A stretch of 64,000 nucleotides of DNA from CAG-238 sp963601575 (GCA_963601575.1 CAVCFO010000001.1:128840-192839); one strand, 5' to 3'; counted from the first letter of the stretch, positions 43,274 through 52,133 are shown. Program-made: numbers and translations. The notes: generated from the letters alone by a model not told the origin.

Positions 43274-45148
43274 CTACTTGCGCAGCGCGCGTATGAGCGC
43301 AAGCTGCACGCCAACGCCCTTTATCGAGAAATTGATATGGCAGCCCGTGCGTACATCCTCCTGATAGATGTCAAGCTGAGGCGCTGTCGGTATCATATTC
43401 CGCAGCAAAGCCGCAAATTCCGCATCATCCTCGAAATCAAGCAGCGACAGATAAGTGAATATATCTGTCTGGCGGTTCATGGAATATTTCAGAACGCTAT
43501 AATTGCCAGGCGGCAGGTTCAGACTGAGGGCAAGGTCGATTTCGTCCTTAAAATCGTTCAGCACGGTTCTCACATGATGCAGCGTCGCCGCCTCCTTGCA
43601 GAGACTCTGAATGCTGTCATTGTAGTTATATACAAGCGCGGCGAAGGTCTCCTCTTTCGCTCCACGCAGGCGAATAACGCAGTAGTGCTTCCCGCGGCAG
43701 ATCACGTCCCCTTGCAGATGCGCCAGCGCCTGATATATATAGAAGGAGCTTTTTTTGATCCCGCAGCTTGCCAGAAGCGATGGGAGACCCTTCAGAATCT
43801 TCTCATCCTCATTTTCCCCATAGGCTCCGGCATCACGAAGCCTCAGCGTAAGCTCAGGCTCGCCCTTTCGAAGCTGCTTGCTCAGAATATAGATCGGTGC
43901 CGCGATGGTATCATTCCCGTATGATACGAAGCTGCTAGCCTCGGATGCCGGCTTCTGGATAGCAGCAAAACCCTCATAAGTCAGCATATTTAGGAGCTTT
44001 TGAACCTCATCATCGGGATCCCCGGGATATTGCAGGAGGATTACCGAGGATGGCCGTAGCAATTCTAACTCATAGAAGAGCCCGAATCCCAGAACCCGAA
44101 AATCTTCAAGGGTGATTTGTACATTCAGCCGAAAATCGATTTCCTTGATCGCCTGTGCATTGCGGTCCGCATTTACCTCAAGCTTCAGACTGCTGACCAC
44201 GGAGGAACTTGTCTGCTGCGAGTTAAGAGAGGAAAGAGCAAGCTTCAGCAGAGAAATTGCCGTGTTCGAAGTCACCGGATGGATGATTTCGGGACGAAGC
44301 TCGCTTTTTACCATCGGTTTATAGTAAGCGCGATGCTCCTCCGGCGTGCGTCTAAACCATTTATAGAAATATTTTTCGTAGTAGGCTGTGGTTGAAAAGC
44401 CCACATCCTTTGCAATCTGACTGATCTTCTTGTTGGTATCCAGAAGCTGTATTTCAGACCACTCCACCCTCGCAAAGCACAAAAAGTCGCGGAAGTTCTT
44501 TCCCGTGCAGTCCTTGATGAGGTGCGAAATATAAAACTCGCTGAGGTGTTCCATCTCTGCCAGATCCTCGAGAGTGATCTTCTCGGCATAGTACTGATAA
44601 ATATAGGTGATTATGCGGCTGATGCGCTCGGTCGTCATCTGATCACCGCTCTCGTAATTGATAACCATGTTGTTTTCGAAGACAAAGAGGTTAAAATATT
44701 TGTCCAGGTATTTGATTATATCCACGATAAGATATATGCATTCGCTCTTATAATTGAAGCTTTTGATCTCGTAGGAGAGCAAAATCTGAAGGAGCTTCTC
44801 GCGCAAATTGTCGTGATGCTTGCTCGCTTGCTTGTTGGAATAAGTCCGGTAGCACGACTTGCTAAGCGAAGGGAAATATTGCGAGAAATAGTGGGTGCTG
44901 ATTTGAATCAGCGCGACGATATTTTCCTCATCGGTTGCAAGGAGGCTATGAACCTCGTGGCCGGCGTTTGTAAAGATGTCGCCCTCTTTCAAAAGATATT
45001 GACAATAGCCGTTTTTTAGCTTGATCTGGCCCTTCAGCACATAGACAAACTCGATGTCCTGGTGATAGTGGAGAGGATATTCGTCCACCGAAGCGATGGT
45101 GATATTGATGGGAAAATCGTCTTGATAAGTTAGTTTTTCGAATAACAT
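43274..45148 (-). CDS. AraC-family regulator with N-terminal cupin and GH39-like C-terminal region
   Basis: A 625-residue protein. An N-terminal AraC-type cupin (PLHYHQDIEFVYVLKGQIKL, LKEGDIFTNAGHEVHSL) precedes two helix-turn-helix motifs at about 190-290 (ITLEDLAEMEHLSEFYISHL, ISQIAKDVGFSTTAYYEKYF). The remaining 330 residues include PPGNYSVLKYSMNRQTDIFTY, which resembles the C-terminal beta-sandwich of GH39 xylosidases found in some AraC regulators. The ATG at 45148 has GGAGGG upstream. It is divergent from the SDR-glycyl radical enzyme operon and probably controls it. Confidence 0.82.
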   Translation of the reverse strand: MLFEKLTYQDDFPINITIASVDEYPLHYHQDIEFVYVLKGQIKLKNGYCQYLLKEGDIFTNAGHEVHSLLATDEENIVALIQISTHYFSQYFPSLSKSCYRTYSNKQASKHHDNLREKLLQILLSYEIKSFNYKSECIYLIVDIIKYLDKYFNLFVFENNMVINYESGDQMTTERISRIITYIYQYYAEKITLEDLAEMEHLSEFYISHLIKDCTGKNFRDFLCFARVEWSEIQLLDTNKKISQIAKDVGFSTTAYYEKYFYKWFRRTPEEHRAYYKPMVKSELRPEIIHPVTSNTAISLLKLALSSLNSQQTSSSVVSSLKLEVNADRNAQAIKEIDFRLNVQITLEDFRVLGFGLFYELELLRPSSVILLQYPGDPDDEVQKLLNMLTYEGFAAIQKPASEASSFVSYGNDTIAAPIYILSKQLRKGEPELTLRLRDAGAYGENEDEKILKGLPSLLASCGIKKSSFYIYQALAHLQGDVICRGKHYCVIRLRGAKEETFAALVYNYNDSIQSLCKEAATLHHVRTVLNDFKDEIDLALSLNLPPGNYSVLKYSMNRQTDIFTYLSLLDFEDDAEFAALLRNMIPTAPQLDIYQEDVRTGCHINFSIKGVGVQLALIRALRK

Positions 45149-45279
45149 AAGATCGCCCTCCTTGCGAAAATCTCGGAAAGTTTCCGTTCTTTGCTTCATT
45201 ATATACCAAAATACCGAAATATAAAATAAAATAATTCGATTTTGTAGCAAAATAATTATGATTTCTTGCAATTTAATAG

Positions 45280-45308
45280 TTGTATTCGGGGTAAAACATA
45301 ATTAGAAT
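45280..45308 (+). promoter_or_regulatory. Probable promoter of the SDR-glycyl radical enzyme operon
   Basis: TTGTAT (45280-45285) and TAGAAT (45303-45308) are 17 bp apart, upstream of the SDR gene. The leader to 45376 is A/G-rich with ACAGACAGATAAGATAAACA-like words. The 228-bp gap to the AraC gene has room for AraC sites, which I cannot delimit. Confidence 0.5.
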
Positions 45309-45376
45309 ATTAAACAGACAGATAAGATAAACAAGACGAACAAGATGAAAATACGAAAACATGAGGAGGAATCGAC

Positions 45377-46126
45377 ATGAGCGAGAAAAAGGTTTGCGTG
45401 ATCACCGGGGCATCCGGCGGCATAGGCAAAGAAGTAGTAAAGAAATATTACAAAAATGGCTATAATGTAGTAATGCTTGATATAAAGGAAGAAGCACTGA
45501 AGAAGGTGATTGAGACAGAAAAGCTCAGCGAGGATAGGGTTCTGTATCTGACACTCGATGTTTCAAGCGAGCAGCAGGTTATCGACACCATCGCAAAGAT
45601 CAAGGAAAAAGAGGGCAGAATCGACGTGCTCGTAAATACGGCAGGAATCATCGGCAGGTACGACGAAACGATAGATTATACATTCGAGAATTTCAAGAGA
45701 ATCTACGAAATAAACGTATTCGGAACCTTCCTGATGATGAAATATACGCTTCCTGTTATGCTAAAGCAGGGCAAGGGCGCAATCGTAAACTTCGGTTCGT
45801 GTTCGGGAATGACCGGCTACACCTCCGAAATCGGCTACGGCTCCAGCAAATGGGCGGTTATCGGCATGACAAAGAACGTTGCCAACGAATATGCACGCCG
45901 CGGAATCCGTGCAAACTCCATCTCACCGGGCTGGGTAAATACCGATATGCTAAGGCAGACGCTGGAGGAATATAAGGTAACCGGAGATACCGTAAACTTC
46001 GGATGCGTAGGAAGACCGGGCGAACCGAGCGAAATGGCAGACGCCGTTTATTATCTCAGCTCCGACGAGGCATCCTTTGTTAACGGCATCAACCTGCTGG
46101 TAGACGGCGGCAAGATGCTCGACTAA
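45377..46126 (+). CDS. Short-chain dehydrogenase/reductase
   Basis: A 249-residue classical SDR: cofactor loop VITGASGGIGKEV, NTAG motif LVNTAGIIG, active-site Ser in FGSCSGMTGY and catalytic YGSSKWA, and a C-terminal GINLLVDGGKM. The acidic residue after the second strand (VVMLDIKEEA) suggests NAD(H). It precedes the glycyl radical enzyme by 38 bp and so probably makes its substrate or reduces or oxidises its product. The substrate is not deducible. Confidence 0.88.
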   Translation: MSEKKVCVITGASGGIGKEVVKKYYKNGYNVVMLDIKEEALKKVIETEKLSEDRVLYLTLDVSSEQQVIDTIAKIKEKEGRIDVLVNTAGIIGRYDETIDYTFENFKRIYEINVFGTFLMMKYTLPVMLKQGKGAIVNFGSCSGMTGYTSEIGYGSSKWAVIGMTKNVANEYARRGIRANSISPGWVNTDMLRQTLEEYKVTGDTVNFGCVGRPGEPSEMADAVYYLSSDEASFVNGINLLVDGGKMLD

Positions 46127-46164
46127 ACGAGAATTTGATTATTTGATTTGAATAGGGGGATAAA

Positions 46165-48540
46165 ATGTTAAACGAAAGATTACAGAGAATGAGAACAAAG
46201 CTCTGGGACTCCAGACCTTGCATCACAGCCGAAAGACTTGTTTTGGCGACAGAGGCATATAAGAAATTCGCAGGAGATGCAATTCCTATCTTCCGTGCAG
46301 AGGTAGTTAAGTACATCATGGAACACATGACGACCTTGATTATGGAGGACGAACTGGTTGTCGGCACTCCGACGAACAAATATAGAGGCGCAAACCTTCA
46401 CCCGGAATTTCAGTCGAGCTCCTGGTATATCAGCGACATCGACGATTTTCCGGTAAGAACAAAGGACCCGTACGACATTTCGCCGGAGGATAGAGAACTT
46501 ATCCTAAAGACCCTTCCATATTGGGAAGGAAAGGCCATGGAGGATATGTCAAAGACCGCGCTTCCTGCCCATACCGAAGAATGCATAAAGGACGATATCA
46601 TCACGGTAGGCCTCAGAAACGGCGTTTCCGGCGAAACCACCTGCGACCACGAGAAGATCCTTACTGTAGGACTCAAGGGATATATGAACGAATGCCGCGA
46701 AAACATTGCAAAGACTGCCGGCACCACCAAGGAAGACCAGGAAAAGATCAACTACTGGAAGGCTTGCATCATCCAGTGCGAAGGCCTTATCATATACGCT
46801 CACAGAATGGCAGAGGAAGCCGAAAGACAGGCCGCTGCCTGCAAGGACGAAAAGCGGAAAAAGGAGCTGCTTGCAATCGCTAGGAACTGCAGGGTTGTTC
46901 CTGAGAACCCGCCTGAGACCTTCTGGCAGGCCCTCCAGTCGATCTGGTTTGTACATGTATATTTCCATATCGAAGTATGCACGACCGCTAACGGATTCGG
47001 CAGATTCGACCAGTACATGTGGCCATATTACAAGAAAGACGTAATTGACGAAAAGAATATAACAGAGGATGAGGCTCTCGAAATGCTCGAATGCTTCTAT
47101 CTCAAGGCTTGCGAAGTTTTCGAAGTAAGAGACAAGTGGTATGCGACATCCTTTGCGGGATATCCTATGTGGGAGATCCTCATCGTCGGCGGACAGACTC
47201 CGGACGGAAGGGATGCGACTAACGCGCTTTCCTATGTCTGCCTCGAGGCTGCAAACCAGCTCAAGACCACTCAGCCGGTTATGGCAGTCAGAGTCTGGGA
47301 GGGAACACCGGAAGAGCTCATTCGCAAGGGCTGCCTGATGATCCAGGACGGACAGGCAAACCCAGGCTTCTTCAATGACAATGCCGCAATAAAGATGACT
47401 CAGGGCAAGGGCTGCACGATCGAAGAATCCAGAGACTGGACCATCGTAGGCTGCATACAGCCGGGGCCTGGCGGCGGCTCCACGGACGGATCGCCTGATG
47501 CAGGATATGTAAACATGGGCAAGATGCTCGAGTTCGTCCTTCATAACGGAGTGGATCCGTCGACGGGCAAACTCATGGGACTTCAGACCGGAGATCCGAG
47601 AGATTTCAAGAATATCGAAGAGTTCAAGGATGCCCTCAAGAAGCAGATCCTTCACCACTATAGACTCGTAACAGAAGGTTATAAGATCATGCAGAGCATG
47701 CATATGCTGAGATTCCCTGTAATCTTCGCATCCATGGTTACGAAGGGCTGCGTAGAAAGCGGCAAATCCGTGCAGGAGGGCGGCGCAAAGTACAGCACAG
47801 CCGGCCTTTATATCACCGGCGCGGCCAACATGGCAGACTCCATCGAAGCGATCGAAAAATGCGTATTCGAAGATAAGGATATCACGATGGACGAGCTTAT
47901 CAGCGCTCTTGACAAGAACTTTGAGGGCGAGGAACGTATGCGCCAGCTCCTTCTCAACAAACCGGAAAAATTCGGTAACGACAAGGCACACGTAGACGGA
48001 ACTTACAGAGAAATGATGCACTTCATCGCAGATAATGTCCAGACCTGGCCGGATGCAAGAGGCGGAATGTTCTCCTTCAACGTTCACTCTCAGACCGTAA
48101 ATGTATCACATGGCGCGGTTTGCGGAGCGACACCTGACGGAAGACTTGCAGGAGAGCCTTTCTGCGACAACGCATCACCTATGATGGGACGCGATGTGAG
48201 CGGCCCGACGGCAACGGTAAAATCCGTAGCCTCCATGGGACAGGAAGATTTCCACGACGGCGCTCTGTTTAACCTTCGCTTTGACCCTAAGGGAGTCGAG
48301 GGCGAAAAGGGCCTCCGGAGCATCGAGGGCGTGATCAAGACCTATTTCGACCACGGCGGCGAGCATATCCAGATCAATGTTGTGGACACGGCTACCCTCA
48401 AGGATGCACAGGTGCATCCGGAAAAACACAAAGGCCTCATGGTTCGTGTAGCAGGATACATGGCATACTTCACCGAGCTTGACAAGAGCGCACAGGATAC
48501 CATTATCTACAGAACGGCACACTTCGAGAAGCCTGAGTAG
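46165..48540 (+). CDS. Glycyl radical enzyme of unassigned function
   Basis: A 791-residue member of the pyruvate formate-lyase-like superfamily. The radical site is in MVRVAGYMAYF (Gly764) and the thiyl Cys430 is in TIVGCIQPGPGGGSTDG. Other family blocks are FDQYMWPYY, LIVGGQTPDGRDATN, FFNDNAAI and GATPDGRLAGEPFCDNASP. Length and layout fit the dehydratase/lyase/decarboxylase group, not formate lyase. Glycerol dehydratase and choline lyase have Cys-x-Glu at the active site; here it is Cys-Ile-Gln, followed by an unusual Gly-rich loop. The activase follows directly. Confidence 0.9.
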   Translation: MLNERLQRMRTKLWDSRPCITAERLVLATEAYKKFAGDAIPIFRAEVVKYIMEHMTTLIMEDELVVGTPTNKYRGANLHPEFQSSSWYISDIDDFPVRTKDPYDISPEDRELILKTLPYWEGKAMEDMSKTALPAHTEECIKDDIITVGLRNGVSGETTCDHEKILTVGLKGYMNECRENIAKTAGTTKEDQEKINYWKACIIQCEGLIIYAHRMAEEAERQAAACKDEKRKKELLAIARNCRVVPENPPETFWQALQSIWFVHVYFHIEVCTTANGFGRFDQYMWPYYKKDVIDEKNITEDEALEMLECFYLKACEVFEVRDKWYATSFAGYPMWEILIVGGQTPDGRDATNALSYVCLEAANQLKTTQPVMAVRVWEGTPEELIRKGCLMIQDGQANPGFFNDNAAIKMTQGKGCTIEESRDWTIVGCIQPGPGGGSTDGSPDAGYVNMGKMLEFVLHNGVDPSTGKLMGLQTGDPRDFKNIEEFKDALKKQILHHYRLVTEGYKIMQSMHMLRFPVIFASMVTKGCVESGKSVQEGGAKYSTAGLYITGAANMADSIEAIEKCVFEDKDITMDELISALDKNFEGEERMRQLLLNKPEKFGNDKAHVDGTYREMMHFIADNVQTWPDARGGMFSFNVHSQTVNVSHGAVCGATPDGRLAGEPFCDNASPMMGRDVSGPTATVKSVASMGQEDFHDGALFNLRFDPKGVEGEKGLRSIEGVIKTYFDHGGEHIQINVVDTATLKDAQVHPEKHKGLMVRVAGYMAYFTELDKSAQDTIIYRTAHFEKPE

Positions 48541-48550
48541 GGAGAGCAAA

Positions 48551-49492
48551 ATGGAAAATAAAATTCGCACCGCGCTGGTCGGTTCGATTCAAAAATTCAG
48601 CACCGAGGACGGCCCGGGCATCAGAGCCACGGTCTTCCTCAAGGGCTGCCCCCTCGCATGCAAGTGGTGCCATAACCCGGAGCTGATCAGCTTCGAGCAG
48701 CAGATAATCCAGATGCCAAACAGCTGCATCAAATGCGGTTACTGCCTTACGCACTGCCCGCAAAAGGCAATATATGTAGGCGATGAGGATAAAAAAATCC
48801 ATGTTGACCGAAGCCTCTGCAACTGCTGCATGGAATGCACGAAGTTTTGCTACGCGCAGGCACTGAAGGCTGTTGCAAAGGAAATGACCGCAGAGGAGGT
48901 CATGGCAGAGGTCCTGCAGGATAAGGGCTTCTATGAGCACACAGGCGGCGGAATGACGATAAGCGGCGGAGAAATGCTAGCGCAGGCGGCCTTCGCTGAG
49001 GAGCTCATAGAGCTTGCGGCGCAGGATGGCATCAATGTCTGCCTCGACACATCGGGCTTCGGAGACGGAGACACCTTGATGCGGCTCGCAAAACACGAAA
49101 ATGTAACGGATATTCTCTACGACATGAAGTCGATTGACGAGGATATCCACCTGGAATATGTAGGACAGAGCAACAAGCTCATCCTCGAAAACCTGCGGCG
49201 CATGGCGCAGGATCCGCTGACAAATCCGAAGATCCAGATGCGCATGCCGCTCATGCATGACATAAACGATACCCGGGAGATAATCGAAGAAACCGCGAAA
49301 TTTTATAGGGAAAACCGGATAACAAGGCTGACGCTTTTGCCATACCACAACCTGGGAATATCCAAGATGCGAAACATCGGCGGGAGCCCTGTGGAATTCG
49401 TCACACCTTCCGATGAATATGTCGACAAAATCCGAAAGTATTTCGAGGACGAAGCTGGGATGCGCGTAGAAATTCTGGGGAAAACAACTTAG
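48551..49492 (+). CDS. Glycyl-radical enzyme activating protein (radical SAM)
   Basis: A 313-residue activase with the radical-SAM cluster motif CPLACKWC and two extra ferredoxin-type cluster motifs, CIKCGYCLTHCP and CNCCMECTKFC. These are the arrangement of activases for dehydratase-type glycyl radical enzymes rather than the short formate-lyase activase. GGMTISGGEMLAQ is the SAM-binding GGE region. It would abstract hydrogen from Gly764 of the upstream enzyme. The ATG at 48551 lies 10 bp after that gene, with GGGAGAG as its ribosome site. Confidence 0.92.
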   Translation: MENKIRTALVGSIQKFSTEDGPGIRATVFLKGCPLACKWCHNPELISFEQQIIQMPNSCIKCGYCLTHCPQKAIYVGDEDKKIHVDRSLCNCCMECTKFCYAQALKAVAKEMTAEEVMAEVLQDKGFYEHTGGGMTISGGEMLAQAAFAEELIELAAQDGINVCLDTSGFGDGDTLMRLAKHENVTDILYDMKSIDEDIHLEYVGQSNKLILENLRRMAQDPLTNPKIQMRMPLMHDINDTREIIEETAKFYRENRITRLTLLPYHNLGISKMRNIGGSPVEFVTPSDEYVDKIRKYFEDEAGMRVEILGKTT

Positions 49493-49512
49493 AAAGCTTT
49501 TGATAAGCAGCT

Positions 49513-49557
49513 GAACCTGTGCGGGATGCCACAATCGCACGGGTTCGGTTGTTTTTT
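49513..49557 (+). terminator. Terminator of the glycyl radical enzyme operon
   Basis: GAACCTGTGCG and CGCACGGGTTC pair (one G-U) and are followed by GGTTGTTTTTT. A possible promoter for the sirtuin gene, TTGTTT with TATACT 17 bp later (49572-49577), starts in the T-run. Confidence 0.85.
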
Positions 49558-49640
49558 GCCGGATTTAATGATATACTGTTAGCGTACGGCAAAATTATGG
49601 CGTTTAGTATGTTTAGCACGTAAAATCGGAGGCAGACGAA

Positions 49641-50369
49641 TTGGATAAACGATTAGAGGAAATTATAAAACAGAGCAAAAATGTGGTTTTCTTCGGCGGG
49701 GCGGGCGTTTCCACGGAGAGCAACATTCCCGATTTTCGATCGGAAAAGGGATTATATAACGCACAGCAGCAATATGGAAGAAGCCCGGAAGAAATGCTTT
49801 CCCACAGCTTTTTTACAAGGCATACCGAGACATTTTTTGACTATTATAAACACAATTTGATCTATCGGGATGCTCAGCCCAACAAGGCGCACAGGACGCT
49901 GGCATTTCTCGAAAAAGAGGGCTGGCTAAAGGCCGTAATCACCCAGAATATTGACGGACTTCACCAAAAGGCAGGGAGCAAGGTTGTCTACGAGCTCCAC
50001 GGATCGGTTCTTCGAAATTATTGCATGGATTGCGGCGAATTCTATGACCTTGGCTTCATCATGGACTGGGAGAACTGCAGGGGCAGCATCCCCATCTGTC
50101 CGAAGTGCGGCGGCGTGATAAAGCCTGATGTTGTGCTCTACGAGGAAATGCTTGACGAGTCATGCATGACAGGAGCAATAAATGCCATCGAAAGGGCCGA
50201 CACACTCATAATAGGCGGAACATCGCTGGTTGTTTACCCGGCGGCGGGTTTGATAAGATATTTTCGTGGTAAAAATCTAGTACTCATCAACAAGCAGCCG
50301 ACGCCTTATGACGGCAGGGCTGACCTTGTAATTAACGACTCGATAGGGAAAGTAATGGAGGTATTATAA
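49641..50369 (+). CDS. cobB: NAD-dependent protein deacylase, Sir2 family
   Basis: A 242-residue sirtuin: NAD motif GGAGVSTESNIPDFRSEKG, TQNIDGLHQKAG, catalytic His in YELHGSV, zinc ligands CMDCG and CPKCGG, and GTSLVVYPAAG. It removes acyl groups from lysines using NAD. The start is a TTG at 49641 with TCGGAGG upstream. The stop is immediately followed by the isochorismatase-like gene, so they form one operon. Confidence 0.93.
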   Translation: MDKRLEEIIKQSKNVVFFGGAGVSTESNIPDFRSEKGLYNAQQQYGRSPEEMLSHSFFTRHTETFFDYYKHNLIYRDAQPNKAHRTLAFLEKEGWLKAVITQNIDGLHQKAGSKVVYELHGSVLRNYCMDCGEFYDLGFIMDWENCRGSIPICPKCGGVIKPDVVLYEEMLDESCMTGAINAIERADTLIIGGTSLVVYPAAGLIRYFRGKNLVLINKQPTPYDGRADLVINDSIGKVMEVL

Positions 50370-50942
50370 ATGTCAGGATTGTTTAATAGATTGAAAAAAC
50401 TCAAAATAGAAAGAGACGATGCGATTTTCGTAGCTATAGACTTTCAGGAAAAGCTCATGCCGGTAGTGGCAGAGCGCGAAGAACTGGAGGCAAAGGTCGT
50501 AAAGCTTGCAAGCGGAATGAAGGCTCTCGGAATTCCGACGATAGTAACCCAGCAATACACGAAGGGACTCGGGGTAACGGTGCCTGCGGTAGCAGAGGCT
50601 CTGGGAGAATTCACACCTATCGACAAGACAACATTCAGCTGCATGGGAAACGAGGAATTCATCGCATCACTTGAGGCTCATGACAGGGGCTGCGTGATTT
50701 TGGCAGGAATCGAGGCGCATATATGCGTTGAGCAGACGGCTCTTGCGCTCCTTTCGGAGGGATATGAGGTTGCGCTTGTTACAGACTGCATCCAGTCAAG
50801 AGACCCGAAGAATAAGGAGATCGCCATTCAGAGAATGATCCAGGCGGGAGTAATCCCGACAAGCTTTGAGAGCGTGCTCTATGAGCTTCTGGGAAGCGCG
50901 AAGGCGCCTGAGTTCAAGGCAATTTCCGCGCTGGTAAAATAA
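50370..50942 (+). CDS. Isochorismatase-family cysteine hydrolase
   Basis: A 190-residue hydrolase with the Asp-Lys-Cys triad pattern of the family: AIDFQEKLMPVV (Asp), VTQQYTKGLG (Lys) and AGIEAHICVEQTALAL (Cys). The family includes nicotinamidase; coupling to a sirtuin, which releases nicotinamide, makes that worth testing, but the sequence looks more like the YcaC/general isochorismatase group. It starts one base after the sirtuin stop codon. Confidence 0.85.
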   Translation: MSGLFNRLKKLKIERDDAIFVAIDFQEKLMPVVAEREELEAKVVKLASGMKALGIPTIVTQQYTKGLGVTVPAVAEALGEFTPIDKTTFSCMGNEEFIASLEAHDRGCVILAGIEAHICVEQTALALLSEGYEVALVTDCIQSRDPKNKEIAIQRMIQAGVIPTSFESVLYELLGSAKAPEFKAISALVK

Positions 50943-51023
50943 GCAATTTGAAGTAAAGATAAAAAGATAAAGGCAAAGACAAGAAAAGACAGCACAAGAA
51001 AGCAAAAGAAAACAAAAGACGGT

Positions 51024-51974
51024 ATGATATTTGAGAGAAATTTTGACAATTTGAGCGGCGAGGAAATCGAGCTGCTCAATTCCTATTTTGACGGCTACGA
51101 TTATCAATCTTCGGGATATACATTTATAGCAAACTATATTTGGCGAAACACTCATAACATAAGCTGGCAGATAATCGGGGACTACCTTTGCATCGGTGCC
51201 TCGGCGGAGCTTGACCCAGAGGAGGACAAGCGGCATTTCATGTCCTTTCCCCTTACGAGAACGGGGGAATACAATGTTGATTCCTTGCGGGAGACTTTTC
51301 TCGCGGCGAAAAAGATGTTTAACGAGGAGGGACAGGAGCTTTATGTCAGCATGATTCCGAAGCATCTCGTGCATTATCTGGAAGAGTGCTTCCCGGGAGA
51401 TGTCTCCTGCGAACACGACAGGGATGAGGACGACTATGTCTACCTGCGCGAGGATCTTGTGAGTCTCAGCGGACGCAAGCTTCACCAGAAGAAAAACCAC
51501 CTGAACTATTTCCTTAAGAATTACGAATTCACATATGAAGAGGCAAGACCCGAGGATGCAGATGAGATAATGGCATATATCGAAAGCAAGAACGAGTATA
51601 AGCTCGGAGAAACACCGGAAGAATGGAAAGAAATCCTCGAAATGGAAACCGAGGCGATTCGGGAGCTCCTAAAATTCCTCGGCAAGGGGCTTTTGTCAGG
51701 GGTTATAAGGATCGGCGGCAAGATCGAGGCGGTAACTCTGGGAGAATTTGCTCGGTCAAACAGCAAGGAAACCGTCATCGTCCATGTGGAAAAGGCCGAC
51801 GACAGAATCCGAGGGCTTTATCAGGCGATAAACAACGAGTTTTGCAAGCATCTCCCGCAGGAGACCGTATATGTAAACCGCGAGGAGGACATGGGTCTTT
51901 CGAACCTTAGACAGACGAAACTTTCGTACAAGCCGGTTACGATGACTGAGAAATATTTTGCCATAATCAGATGA
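51024..51974 (+). CDS. DUF2156 (phosphatidylglycerol lysyltransferase C-terminal-like) protein
   Basis: A 316-residue cytosolic protein with two GNAT-like halves, as in the C-terminal domain of MprF and DUF2156 proteins: FANYIWRNTHN-like start (TFIANYIWRN), KLHQKKNHLNYFLKNYEFTYE in the middle and the end VYVNREEDMGLSNLRQTKLSYKP. Such domains transfer aminoacyl groups from tRNA to lipids or other acceptors; no transmembrane part is present here. The 80-bp leader is an A/G-rich low-complexity run without a clear ribosome site. Confidence 0.8.
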   Translation: MIFERNFDNLSGEEIELLNSYFDGYDYQSSGYTFIANYIWRNTHNISWQIIGDYLCIGASAELDPEEDKRHFMSFPLTRTGEYNVDSLRETFLAAKKMFNEEGQELYVSMIPKHLVHYLEECFPGDVSCEHDRDEDDYVYLREDLVSLSGRKLHQKKNHLNYFLKNYEFTYEEARPEDADEIMAYIESKNEYKLGETPEEWKEILEMETEAIRELLKFLGKGLLSGVIRIGGKIEAVTLGEFARSNSKETVIVHVEKADDRIRGLYQAINNEFCKHLPQETVYVNREEDMGLSNLRQTKLSYKPVTMTEKYFAIIR

Positions 51975-52079
51975 TATGCAAAAGGACTTGTTAAATAAAC
52001 TACTTTTGCGGTAAATCTTGATTTTTCGCGACTTTGTGATAAGATAATGAGAGGATGTATATAAAAAAATACAGGGGTT

Positions 52080-52097
52080 TTGTTAAAAAATTAACCA
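52080..52097. promoter_or_regulatory. Rex-type operator upstream of thlA
   Basis: TTGTTAAAAAATTAACCA matches TTGTTAANNNNTTAACAA at 17 of 18 positions. Its core is the reverse complement of the site before hbd. It lies between an upstream promoter-like pair (TTGATT at 52018, TAAGAT at 52040) and the promoter at 52105. Confidence 0.82.
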
Positions 52098-52104
52098 AAA
52101 ATCC

Positions 52105-52133
52105 TTGCTTTTTGTATTATTGTGTGATTAAAT
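52105..52133 (+). promoter_or_regulatory. Probable thlA promoter
   Basis: TTGCTT (52105-52110) and TTAAAT (52128-52133) are 17 bp apart, 8 bp downstream of the Rex-type operator. thlA has AAGGAGG before its ATG. Confidence 0.55.

Noticed and set aside
42815..43364. Short plus-strand frames of 70 and 135 codons after the surface protein
   Set aside because: They run through the hairpin repeats, and the translations mirror the repeat units rather than any protein.
46549..48087. A 512-codon open frame on the minus strand
   Set aside because: It lies wholly inside the glycyl radical enzyme gene, which has clear family motifs on the plus strand; the antisense frame is a codon-bias shadow.
46165..48540. 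Pyruvate formate-lyase annotation for the glycyl radical enzyme
   Set aside because: Formate lyase has two adjacent active-site cysteines; here there is a single Cys in GCIQP, and the activase has the two extra ferredoxin-type clusters of the dehydratase group.
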